Shown here in pieces: positions 35,524-42,831 of a DNA stretch of 50,867 bases (position 1 is the stretch's first letter; each line of letters opens with the position of its first letter). Below the pieces are notes generated by a model, which did not search any database, was not told where the DNA came from, and saw nothing but the letters and a program-made list of their open reading frames with translations. This DNA comes from DTU032 sp964346175. GTDB taxonomy: Bacteria > Bacillota > Clostridia > Saccharofermentanales > DTU023. The stretch is from positions 1-50,867 of the forward strand of contig CAYFTG010000010.1 of NCBI GenBank assembly GCA_964346175.1, given 5' to 3'. The translations under genes and the position numbers were made by a program.

Positions 35524-36068
35524 CCGTAGGCTCCCGCTTTGTCTAAGGAAGTGCCGCTGTCCACGTAAAAGTCAATGCAGTGGCGCGTGAAATCATTGAG
35601 GGGATAGAAGCGGACTTTTGCTTCGGAGAAGAAGCTGTCGGATGCATCTTGTGAGAGGATGTGAACGCCGGTGAAGACTTGATGTTCACGACCGCTCAGG
35701 CGATAGAGCATGTCGTGAGCTTCTTTTTTGTCTCGCGGTTTGCCGAGGACTTCTTCGTCTAGCACGACGATCGTATCTGCTGCGATGATGATCCTGTCTG
35801 TGAGTGGAGCGGAAAGGCTTGTAGCTACGGCTTGGGCCTTGGCTGAGGCTAGAGCTTGGACCAACTGGGCTGCGAGGCCATCGTAGTCGGGGAATTGATC
35901 TCGCCGGGAGAGGAAGCTGTCGCAGACCAGCTTTTCATCAATATCAGTGGTTAGCACTGTGAACTCTTCTGTAATCAAGTGCAGCAATTCTTGCCGTCGG
36001 GGGGACTTGCTGGCTAAGATAATCTTCTTGGTCTGCTCGGTCTTCTCGGTCTTTTCGGTCTTCTTCAT
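35524..36068 (-). CDS. maf: Maf-like nucleoside triphosphate pyrophosphatase, 3' part lost in gap
   Basis: About 180 residues of a Maf protein, which hydrolyses non-canonical or excess nucleoside triphosphates (dTTP/UTP type) to monophosphates. The signature IILASKSPRRQELL begins at residue 16. IIAADTIVVLDEEVLGKPRDKKEA near 94 and the VFTGVHIL segment near 131 are intact, and reading stops at DKAGAY at the gap. The usual final 20-30 residues are missing because of the N-run, not evident mutation. The first 15 residues are an unusual low-complexity extension (KTEKTEKTE) made by 9-bp repeats. No clear ribosome binding site precedes the ATG. Confidence 0.85.
36024..36062 (-). repeat. 9-bp tandem repeat inside the maf 5' end
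   Basis: On the minus strand three units of AAGACCGAR plus a degenerate fourth encode Lys-Thr-Glu repeats just after the start codon. Copy-number change would be in frame (three residues per unit). Confidence 0.75.
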
Positions 36069-36082
36069 AGGATGTTTAATTC

Positions 36083-36112
36083 ACTTTCCGTGCCTGGCAC
36101 AGAACTTAACTT
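36083..36112. repeat. GTGCCTGGCAC palindromic repeat, copy A
   Basis: Core palindrome GTGCCTGGCAC at 36090-36100, flanked by ACTTTCC and AGAACTTAACTT. It lies between the maf start and the 3' end of the flavodoxin/ferredoxin gene. Confidence 0.7.
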
Positions 36113-36140
36113 CTGTGACTGAAATTGACTACTTAAAATT

Positions 36141-36947
36141 CTAAATATAATAGCGGCGCTTGCCACGGCTGGCGCGTCCGTATTCGATCGCTTTCGTAGG
36201 ACAATGATTAATACAGGCCATGCAATGGGTGCAGTTGTCGTTCCAGTGGGGGCGAAGCTCACCGTTCTTATTAGTTTCCATCTTTATATTTTTGAGAGGG
36301 CAGATGAGTTCGCAGACTCTGCAACTGTCACATCTATCGTCGGCGTAGAAGGCATTGCTCTTAACGAAAAAAGTATAAAAGAGCGGATTGATCACGCTCG
36401 ATAAGAGGAAGGCAAATCTACATAATTCTGGATCTGCTGCAATACGCTCTCCGGATAAGATCGCTTGAGCGACTCCTGCAGCCTTGTCTTGCCCGGATTG
36501 GATCAAGTTATTCGCCTCTGACTCATCAGGAATTGCAAACATAGCGGTATAGTTTTCCGGCATCACGATTGTGGCTAGCCCCATATATTCAGCTGCCAGC
36601 TCTTGGCACAAGCGACGAAGATACTTGGCACTGCCGCCGAATCCGGAGCCTGCAGTTGCAACAAAATATAACTTGCGTCCTTGCAACTGCCGAGCGTTTG
36701 CTGCGAGTAAGGAGGTCACGAGTCGGGGCTGACGCCAGCCATAGGTGGGATGGACAAATACTAAAGGCTCAGACTCGTCACTGGGAACAGGCAAAGGTTG
36801 GGCACAGTCAAGCAGCGTTCTACCTTTGTGAAAGCTACAGTTATCTTTCATGAATTTATTTAAGCTGAACAGTTTTTTTCCGGTGTTCTTGGCTATCAGC
36901 TTAGCCAAAATTCTGCTGTTACCGCTACCACTGAAATAGTAAATCAT
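36141..36947 (-). CDS. EFR1-type flavodoxin/ferredoxin fusion protein
   Basis: This 268-residue redox protein has a flavodoxin-like N-terminal part (IYYFSGSGNSRILA, FMN phosphate loop) and a C-terminal double [4Fe-4S] ferredoxin (Cys206/209/212/216 and Cys239/242/245/249). This is the EFR1 family layout, thought to pass electrons from ferredoxin-like centres to flavin; partners are unknown. ATG 36947 is chosen because AGCGGAGG precedes it. A longer reading frame to 37055 simply translates the palindromic repeats upstream. The gene is bracketed by copies A and B/C of the GTGCC(A/T)GGCAC repeat and has no operon partners. Confidence 0.88.
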   Translation of the reverse strand: MIYYFSGSGNSRILAKLIAKNTGKKLFSLNKFMKDNCSFHKGRTLLDCAQPLPVPSDESEPLVFVHPTYGWRQPRLVTSLLAANARQLQGRKLYFVATAGSGFGGSAKYLRRLCQELAAEYMGLATIVMPENYTAMFAIPDESEANNLIQSGQDKAAGVAQAILSGERIAADPELCRFAFLLSSVINPLFYTFFVKSNAFYADDRCDSCRVCELICPLKNIKMETNKNGELRPHWNDNCTHCMACINHCPTKAIEYGRASRGKRRYYI

Positions 36948-36986
36948 TCTGAAACCTCCGCTGCGTATTATTTTAGCAGTGATTTC

Positions 36987-37014
36987 AACTTTCGTGCCAG
37001 GCACAGACCTGAAC
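36987..37014. repeat. GTGCCAGGCAC palindromic repeat, copy B
   Basis: Core GTGCCAGGCAC at 36994-37004, flanked by AACTTTC and AGACCTGAACTT. Confidence 0.75.
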
Positions 37015-37024
37015 TTGTCAAACA

Positions 37025-37060
37025 AGTTAACTTTCGTGCCAGGCACGATTGGCACGATTA
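37025..37060. repeat. GTGCCAGGCAC palindromic repeat, copy C
   Basis: Core GTGCCAGGCAC at 37036-37046, flanked by AGTTAACTTTC on the left. The nearby GGCACGATT is a partial second copy. It lies upstream of the hsp20 operator. Confidence 0.75.
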
Positions 37061-37083
37061 TTTCCTTAATTGTTCACACTAAA

Positions 37084-37100
37084 GAGCAAAAATAGTCAAA
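37084..37100 (+). promoter_or_regulatory. CtsR-like operator upstream of hsp20
   Basis: GAGCAAA (37084-37090), AAT, AGTCAAA (37094-37100): a heptad repeat with 3-nt spacing. The second half is perfect and the first has two mismatches to RGTCAAA. A -10-like TATACT lies at 37110-37115. Confidence 0.6.
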
Positions 37101-37168
37101 GTTTTTATCTATACTTGGGAGTGAGAAATTAGACTTATTAGTCAGAAAATAAAAGGGAGGAAAAATTT

Positions 37169-37591
37169 ATGTTTTCAATGGTTCCATTTGGACGCAGAAG
37201 CCGCCGTTTGCCAGACATATATGGCCGTAATTTCGACCGTTTTTTCGATATGTTTGACAACAGCATGTCAACCGACATCGTCGATCAAGGAGATTATTTT
37301 GAGTTGACTTCCGAGCTGCCCGGCTTAGATAAAGATGATATCAAGATAACAATTGACGAAAATTACTTAAGTATCGATGTCGATCGCAAGGATGAGCGCG
37401 AGGAGAAGAAGGAGAATTACGTTCTCCAAGAGAGACGCTCCTACAATTACAGCAGACGTTTTGATATTCGAGGCATTGATAAGGATAAGATCAAGGCCAA
37501 GTATAAGAACGGCATCTTGAAACTCGAACTTCCTAAGCTTGAAGATGTGAAGGAAGAAAAAGATTATCTGGACATTGAGTTCGAAGATTAA
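37169..37591 (+). CDS. hsp20: Small heat shock protein Hsp20
   Basis: This 140-residue small heat shock protein holds unfolding proteins in a refoldable state without ATP. An N-terminal Phe/Arg-rich arm (1-30) is followed by an alpha-crystallin domain at about 35-125 (FELTSELPGLDKDDIKITI, then KAKYKNGILKLELPK with the conserved Gly-Ile-Leu). A short acidic tail ends DYLDIEFED, where LDI may stand in for the usual I-x-I assembly motif. GGGAGG lies before the ATG. A CtsR-like box upstream suggests control with the clp genes. The gene is a single cassette bracketed by palindromic repeats B/C and D. Confidence 0.94.
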   Translation: MFSMVPFGRRSRRLPDIYGRNFDRFFDMFDNSMSTDIVDQGDYFELTSELPGLDKDDIKITIDENYLSIDVDRKDEREEKKENYVLQERRSYNYSRRFDIRGIDKDKIKAKYKNGILKLELPKLEDVKEEKDYLDIEFED

Positions 37592-37626
37592 TTAGCATAC
37601 TAGTCCAGCAAATATAGCCGGGTCAA

Positions 37627-37656
37627 AAAGGGGTATCTCGTCCGAGATACCCCTTT
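37627..37656. terminator. Rho-independent terminator between hsp20 and crt
   Basis: GGGGTATCTCG (37630-37640) pairs with CGAGATACCCC (37643-37653), with A-runs and T-runs on the outer sides. It is likely shared by hsp20 and the converging lysine operon. Confidence 0.8.
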
Positions 37657-37670
37657 AAATCTGTCAAAGA

Positions 37671-37703
37671 AGTTAAGTTTCGTGCCAGGCACAGATCTTT
37701 ACT
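37671..37703. repeat. GTGCCAGGCAC palindromic repeat, copy D
   Basis: Core GTGCCAGGCAC at 37682-37692, flanked by AGTTAAGTTTC and AGATCTTTACTT. It abuts the 3' end of the crt gene and runs a few bases into it. Confidence 0.75.
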
Positions 37704-38478
37704 TATTCTGGAAATCTGTAAATTCTTCTTTGTTGAGGAAGGCCTGCATGGCTCCTTTTTGGTCGGAACTATCAAAGCACTCTGCGAAGAGCTCCGCTTC
37801 CACTTCCATGCCTGTATCTAGATCCAGATCCAAACCGCTCCACAGCGCTTCTTTCGCCATGCGCACAGCTATGGGTCCCTTAGCAGCGATGCTTTCGGCC
37901 ACTTTTTTGACCTCAGCCATCAAGTCTGCAGCAGGCACGACGCGATTGACGACGCCCTTATCCTCAGCCTCTTCCGCTTTGATGCGGCGACCGCTGAAGA
38001 TCAGCTCAGCTGCGAAGGCGGGCTGCGTCAAGCGAGCCAGCCTCTGTGTGCCGCCGAAACCGGGAGTGATACCCAGCCCCGTTTCCGGGAACGCAAAACG
38101 GGCCGTGTCCGCCGCAATTCTGATATCGCAAGCCAGAGCCAGTTCGAAACCGCCCCCCAAAGCATAGCCATGGATTGCAGCAAGGACGGGGCAGGGAAAG
38201 GTCGCTAAGCTAGAAAACACCTCTTGACCGAAAAGAGAGAAGTCTTCCGCCTCATCAGCTGTCATTTCTGCCATCTCGCCAATATCGGCGCCGGCTGCAA
38301 AAGCCTTTTCTCCCGATCCTGTTACGATCAGACAGCGTAAGTCGTTCTTCTCCCGCAAATTATCCAAGGCTGCGCTTAGCTCACGCAACAATTCCGAATT
38401 CAAAGCATTCAATGCTTTGGGACGATTGAGCGTTAGCACTGCGATCTTGTCTTCAAGTTCAATATTAATTAGTGTCAT
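37699..38478 (-). CDS. crt: 3-hydroxybutyryl-CoA dehydratase (crotonase)
   Basis: This 259-residue enoyl-CoA hydratase family enzyme interconverts 3-hydroxybutyryl-CoA and crotonyl-CoA. The oxyanion/CoA segments AFAAGADIGEMAEM near residue 60 and HGYALGGGFELALACDI near 97 are present, as are catalytic Glu residues in GGGFELA and FPETGLGITPGFGGTQRL near 125. ATG 38478 is chosen because GGAGG lies about 9 nt upstream; the longer frame to 38607 runs into the thiolase gene. It is the last gene of the lysine operon. Its usual partners bcd and etfAB do not follow. In this context it can join crotonyl-CoA from lysine to the acetoacetyl-CoA branch. Confidence 0.92.
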   Translation of the reverse strand: MTLINIELEDKIAVLTLNRPKALNALNSELLRELSAALDNLREKNDLRCLIVTGSGEKAFAAGADIGEMAEMTADEAEDFSLFGQEVFSSLATFPCPVLAAIHGYALGGGFELALACDIRIAADTARFAFPETGLGITPGFGGTQRLARLTQPAFAAELIFSGRRIKAEEAEDKGVVNRVVPAADLMAEVKKVAESIAAKGPIAVRMAKEALWSGLDLDLDTGMEVEAELFAECFDSSDQKGAMQAFLNKEEFTDFQNK

Positions 38479-38552
38479 TTTTTTGCTCCTCCAAGGCGAG
38501 TCGGAAAAAGGCGGCCGAAACCGAGATCTAAGCCGCCCTTTCGTCTCCCCAA

Positions 38553-39737
38553 TTATTCTACGTAGCGTTCTACTAAGGTAGCGACGCCCATGCCGCCACC
38601 AATGCACAAGGAAGCCACACCTAACTTCGACTCGCGCTTTGCCATCTCATGCACAAGCGTGACGAGTACGCGGGCTCCGGAGGCACCGACCGGATGTCCC
38701 AAAGCGATAGCACCACCATTGACATTAACTTTCTCGCTGTCCAGCCCCAGTTCTCTGACACTCGGTATCGCCTGAGCAGCGAAGGCTTCGTTCAGTTCGA
38801 ACAGATCGATATCATCCACAGTCAAGCCGCTTTTTTCCATAAGCTTAGTAACTGCGTAGTAAGGTCCCATGCCCATAATCGCCGGGTCGAGTCCGACGCT
38901 CACGCCGGAACGCAGGATGGCCATCGGCTTCAGACCGAGCTCCTTCGCCTTATCAAGACTCATGAGTAGCAATGCGGCAGCACCGTCGTTAATTCCCGAG
39001 GAATTGCCTGCAGTGACTGAGCCGTCCTTTTTGAATGCAGGTCTCAGTTTTGCCAAAGATTCCAAGGTAGAGTCGTGGCGGGGGTATTCATCCTGATCAA
39101 AGTCAAACTCGCGCTTTCTCTCCTTGATGTGCACGGGAACAATTTCTTCTTTGAAGCGGCCTTGTTCCTGCGCGGCCTTGGCCTTCATCTGGCTTTCATA
39201 AGCGAAGGCGTCCATCTCTTCTCGTGTTATCCCATACTTCTCGACTACGTTCTCTGCCGTAATGCCCATATGATATTGACCGAAGGCATCGGACAGACCG
39301 TCCCGGATCATAGAGTCGACCAGAACACCGTCGTTCATGCGATAGCCGAAGCGTGCTTTTTCCAAGAGGTAAGGGGAGGCGGACATGTTTTCTGTTCCAC
39401 CGACCACCATAATCTCGGCATCACCGTTGCGAATCATGGCTACAGCGAGGTTAACGCTTTTTAAGCCGGAGCCGCAGACATTATTCACAGTCGTAGCTAC
39501 CGTGCTTTCCGGCAGGCCGGCTTTGATCGCGGCTTGACGCGCGACGTTCTGGCCCAGTCCGGCAGTCAAAATGCCGCCCATAAGAACCTCATCTACCAGT
39601 TCGGGCTCGACCTGAGCCCGCTGCACCGCTTCACGTATTACAATCGCTCCCAATTCTACGGCAGATACATTAGCGAGAGTTCCGCCATAACTTCCAATCG
39701 GGGTACGACAGGCTGAAATAATTGCAATTTCTTTCAC
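38553..39737 (-). CDS. thl: Acetyl-CoA acetyltransferase (thiolase)
   Basis: This 394-residue thiolase reversibly condenses two acetyl-CoA to acetoacetyl-CoA. In lysine fermentation it splits acetoacetyl-CoA to acetyl-CoA. Catalytic residues are seen: the nucleophile Cys in NNVCGSGLKS near residue 88, His in GGAIALGHPVGASGAR near 350 and the second Cys in ASLCIGGGMG near 379. Full family length. It is co-oriented between hbd and crt with short gaps. Confidence 0.95.
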   Translation of the reverse strand: MKEIAIISACRTPIGSYGGTLANVSAVELGAIVIREAVQRAQVEPELVDEVLMGGILTAGLGQNVARQAAIKAGLPESTVATTVNNVCGSGLKSVNLAVAMIRNGDAEIMVVGGTENMSASPYLLEKARFGYRMNDGVLVDSMIRDGLSDAFGQYHMGITAENVVEKYGITREEMDAFAYESQMKAKAAQEQGRFKEEIVPVHIKERKREFDFDQDEYPRHDSTLESLAKLRPAFKKDGSVTAGNSSGINDGAAALLLMSLDKAKELGLKPMAILRSGVSVGLDPAIMGMGPYYAVTKLMEKSGLTVDDIDLFELNEAFAAQAIPSVRELGLDSEKVNVNGGAIALGHPVGASGARVLVTLVHEMAKRESKLGVASLCIGGGMGVATLVERYVE

Positions 39738-39754
39738 TTTTTTATCCTTTTAAA

Positions 39755-40594
39755 TTAGTAGGTGTAAAAACCTTTTCCACTTTTACGTCCGAGATCGCCG
39801 GCGCGCACCATGCTCTTAAGCTGCAGGCTCGCACGATACTTGGGATCTCCTGTTTCCTCGTAGAGGATGTTCATGATATCCAAAACTACATCCAGACCGA
39901 CTAGATCGCCTAAGGCCAACGGTCCCATCGGATGATTGGCTCCGAAGCGCATAGCAGTATCGATGTCTTCTGCTGAAGCTATGCCTTGATAGAAGAGATC
40001 ACTGGCTTCATTGATCATAGGAATCAAAATGCGATTCACGATAAAGCCCGGCGATTCCTTGACTTCAACGGCTTCCTTGCCGATCGCAACGGCAATCTCC
40101 TTGGCGCGCGTAACGCTTTCAGGAGACGTATTGGCGCCTCGGACAATCTCCACCAATTTCATAATCGGTGCCGGGTTAAAAAAGTGAAAACCGAGGAAAT
40201 TGGTTTCATGTTTCAAACCATGCGCCATTTCCGTGATGGAAAGGGAAGAGGTGTTGCTGCAGAAGAGACAATCATCCCGGCAAATCTCATCCAGTGTGCC
40301 AAAAAGATCCCGCTTGGCAGTCATATCTTCGAAGATGGCCTCGATTAACATATCGCAATCGCCCGCAGCTTCTAACGAGTCTGTTTTCTTGAGCAAGCTC
40401 ATGGCCTCAGTGACTTCTTCTTGTGTCATGCGGCTCTTCTCTTGCTGGCGTGTAAGTTGCTTCTCGACCATACCGTAACCACGCTCGACAAAGCTCAAGT
40501 CGCGGTCATACATATAAACTTCGTGTCCAAACTGGGCAAAGACTTGCGCTATGCCCGCTCCCATTGTTCCTGTACCTACTAAGAAAATTTTCAT
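39755..40594 (-). CDS. hbd: 3-hydroxybutyryl-CoA dehydrogenase
   Basis: This 279-residue NAD(P)-dependent enzyme reduces acetoacetyl-CoA to 3-hydroxybutyryl-CoA. It has the Rossmann motif VGTGTMGAGIAQVFA at the N-terminus, the catalytic His-Glu pair in GFHFFNPAPIMKLVEIV near residue 137, SPGFIVNRILIPMINEA near 180, and a C-terminal dimerisation domain (GANHPMGPLALGDLVGLD near 222). The length matches clostridial Hbd. It lies between atoA and thl, completing the acetoacetyl-CoA reducing arm. Confidence 0.95.
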   Translation of the reverse strand: MKIFLVGTGTMGAGIAQVFAQFGHEVYMYDRDLSFVERGYGMVEKQLTRQQEKSRMTQEEVTEAMSLLKKTDSLEAAGDCDMLIEAIFEDMTAKRDLFGTLDEICRDDCLFCSNTSSLSITEMAHGLKHETNFLGFHFFNPAPIMKLVEIVRGANTSPESVTRAKEIAVAIGKEAVEVKESPGFIVNRILIPMINEASDLFYQGIASAEDIDTAMRFGANHPMGPLALGDLVGLDVVLDIMNILYEETGDPKYRASLQLKSMVRAGDLGRKSGKGFYTY

Positions 40595-40649
40595 TCTTTA
40601 CACACACTTTCATTCGAAATGTCTCTTTGTTTGTTTTGCCTATTTTAGT

Positions 40650-41297
40650 TTATTGTTTATCTTTAAAAAGCAGAGGCGCTGCTGTCAGTTCCTGGAGCTC
40701 TTCCCTGCTGATGTCTGGGGACATTTCCCGTACGACGAACCTTTCGTCAATAACATCGATTACACAGAGCTCGGTAATAATCGTATCCACGCACTTTACC
40801 GCCGTGGCCGGGAAGCTGATTTTTTCGAATAGCTTGGGCCTGCCCTTTTGCGTATGCGAGGTAGCGATGATTAGTTTTTTGGCTCCGGCAGCCAGGTCCA
40901 TAGCTCCGCCCATGCCCGGAATGAATTTGCCGGGGATTTCGTGGCTGGCCAAGGAACCCTCCTGATCGACTTGCAGAGCGCCGAGTATCGCAACATCGAC
41001 GTGCCCGCCGCGGATGAACATGAAGGAGGTGGCGCTGTCGAAGAGCATGCTGCCTTTTCTTAAAGCCACACACTTGCCACCGGCGTTGAAGCAATTGTGA
41101 TCATCGGCAGGCTCGGAGACATGAGCACCCATTCCGAGGATTCCATTCTCAGACTGTAGGATGACTTCCATATCTTCGGGAATGTAATTGGCGACCAATT
41201 CGGGTAGACCGATGCCGAGGTTGACGACGGCCCCGTCGAACAACTCCGCGGCAGCCTTTTTCGCGATGACATCTTTGATCGAAATATTATTACTCAC
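40650..41297 (-). CDS. atoA: Butyrate/acetoacetate CoA-transferase beta subunit
   Basis: This 215-residue beta subunit of a family I 3-oxoacid CoA-transferase carries the catalytic Glu in the segment QSENGILGMG near residue 52. Other family segments are GIGLPELVANYIPED near 27 and GGAMDLAAGAKKLIIA near 130. The start is GTG at 41297, 6 nt after GGAG; the frame overlaps the end of atoD by 8 nt. With AtoD it moves CoA from butyryl-CoA to acetoacetate, releasing butyrate, as expected in lysine fermentation. Confidence 0.93.
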   Translation of the reverse strand: MSNNISIKDVIAKKAAAELFDGAVVNLGIGLPELVANYIPEDMEVILQSENGILGMGAHVSEPADDHNCFNAGGKCVALRKGSMLFDSATSFMFIRGGHVDVAILGALQVDQEGSLASHEIPGKFIPGMGGAMDLAAGAKKLIIATSHTQKGRPKLFEKISFPATAVKCVDTIITELCVIDVIDERFVVREMSPDISREELQELTAAPLLFKDKQ

Positions 41298-41952
41298 ATT
41301 TAGCTCCTTTAATCAAATGATCCACTAGGATGCCTGAGGTCTCAACAGTATTAGGATTCAGCTCGCCGATCTCGACTAGCTGATCGCATTCGACGACGAC
41401 CAGGTCAGCCGCATAGGCCATAACAATGTTGAAATTCTTGCAGGTGCCTTCGTAGAAGGAATTGCCAAACTCATCGGAGATGGCAGCTTTCAACAAAGCC
41501 AGGTCTGCACGCATGGCCTCCTCAAGGAGGTAGGGCTTCCCTTGAATCTCTATGACCTGCTTACCCTTGGCAACTTCCGTGCCAAGGCCGGTTTGCGTAA
41601 GGGCTCCGCCGAGCCCGGCTCCGCCGCAGCGGATCTGCTCCGCCAACGTGCCTTGAGGAACCAGCACTAATTCCAGTGAGCCGTCGATTGATCTCTCAAT
41701 GGTTTTCGGGTTAAGGCCCACATGTGTAGTGATAACCTTAACTACCTGATCCGTGTCGATTAGTCGGGAGATGCCACGACCGGGCACACCCGTGTCATTC
41801 GCGATGATGGTGAGGTTTTTCGCACCACTCTCGATCACCGCATCAATCAGCAGCTCCGGCGTGCCATCGGCCAGAAAACCTCCGATCATAATCTGCATTC
41901 CATCGCATATGCTCTTGACTATTTCATCATAAGCAGTAATTTTTGATCGCAT
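41290..41952 (-). CDS. atoD: Butyrate/acetoacetate CoA-transferase alpha subunit
   Basis: This 220-residue alpha subunit has GGFLADGTPELLIDAV near residue 25, NDTGVPGRG near 54, and RCGGAGLGGALTQTG near 106, where the Gly-rich loop binds CoA. ATG 41952 is preferred to an upstream GTG (41976) because AGAGGA lies just before it. It overlaps atoA by 8 nt, so the subunits are coupled. It follows kamE after about 95 nt, the largest gap in the operon; this contains a short GC-rich inverted sequence but no convincing terminator. Confidence 0.93.
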   Translation of the reverse strand: MRSKITAYDEIVKSICDGMQIMIGGFLADGTPELLIDAVIESGAKNLTIIANDTGVPGRGISRLIDTDQVVKVITTHVGLNPKTIERSIDGSLELVLVPQGTLAEQIRCGGAGLGGALTQTGLGTEVAKGKQVIEIQGKPYLLEEAMRADLALLKAAISDEFGNSFYEGTCKNFNIVMAYAADLVVVECDQLVEIGELNPNTVETSGILVDHLIKGAKCE

Positions 41953-42048
41953 TTTATCCTCTCTTTCTATTATCACTTTGTATTTTAAATTTTTTGTAAA
42001 AAAATGAATCTCTCACTTCACTTCCTGCCGTTGTCCCTGCAGGGCAGA

Positions 42049-42831
42049 TTACCGTCCTGCCTCCTTGCGTTCCAATAACTCTTTGCAAAAGTAGCTGGCG
42101 ACATCGTCTGCATACTTGCTAGGCCCGAATCCGGCATCTGCGCCGAGTTCTTTGGCCAATTCATGGTTTATGCGTGGGCCTCCGATAATCAGAAGGAAGC
42201 GTTCTCGCAGCCCCTCGGCCTCGAGCAGCTCCACCAGCTCCGTCAGGTTTTGCACATGTACATTCTTCTGCGTGACAGTCTGCGACACCAAGAGCACGTC
42301 GGCATCGAAATCGAGCGCTGCCCTGATAAAATCTTCGTTCAAAACCTGACTCCCCAGGTTTTTCGCCTCAACCATCGCATAGCGTTCGAGACCGAAGTGA
42401 CCGGCGTACCCCTTCATGTTCATAATGGCGTCAATGCCAACCGTGTGGGCATCCGTTCCGGTACTAGCGCCGATAACCCTAATTTTGCGACCGAAATGAC
42501 GGCGGATGAAATCGTCGGTCTCTTCCATGCTCATGACGTCCACGGCAACCGTCTCTACCTGAATCTCGTTGTAGTCAATCGAATATTCCAAGGAGCCGTA
42601 CGCAACATAAAAGGTGAAATTATCATCAATGGCCTCATGCCAGGTGATAATCGGATCGGCCAAGCCCATTGCCAGCACTATCTCCTTGGCCGCTTCCTGA
42701 CCTCTTTCATCGTCGGGAATCGGCAAGGTAAAAGACAGCTGCACCTTGCCGTCATTCATGGTGTCCCCATATGGTTTAAGGCGAGACAAATCTACCTGAA
42801 CTCTTTGCTCATCCTGCTCCGACTTATGCAT
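42049..42831 (-). CDS. kamE: Lysine 5,6-aminomutase beta subunit
   Basis: This 260-residue small subunit binds adenosylcobalamin base-off and supplies the PLP lysine. The cobalamin motif DxHxxG is Asp127-Ala-His129-Thr-Val-Gly132, and the PLP Lys is Lys140 in NMKGYAGH. These match His133 and Lys144 of the C. sticklandii enzyme with a constant offset. The C-terminal Rossmann cobalamin domain (LLIIGGPRINHELAKELGADAGFG near 215) is intact. It moves the epsilon-amino group of beta-lysine to C5, forming 3,5-diaminohexanoate. It overlaps kamD by 8 nt. Confidence 0.96.
   Translation of the reverse strand: MHKSEQDEQRVQVDLSRLKPYGDTMNDGKVQLSFTLPIPDDERGQEAAKEIVLAMGLADPIITWHEAIDDNFTFYVAYGSLEYSIDYNEIQVETVAVDVMSMEETDDFIRRHFGRKIRVIGASTGTDAHTVGIDAIMNMKGYAGHFGLERYAMVEAKNLGSQVLNEDFIRAALDFDADVLLVSQTVTQKNVHVQNLTELVELLEAEGLRERFLLIIGGPRINHELAKELGADAGFGPSKYADDVASYFCKELLERKEAGR

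Noticed and set aside
36948..37055. N-terminal extension of the EFR1 protein
   Set aside because: It translates the palindromic repeats (PGTKV twice) and lacks a ribosome binding site; ATG 36947 has a good one.
41977..42048. Terminator between kamE and atoD
   Set aside because: A short GC-rich inverted sequence is present, but its stem is weak and the T-run is offset; evidence is too thin to split the operon.
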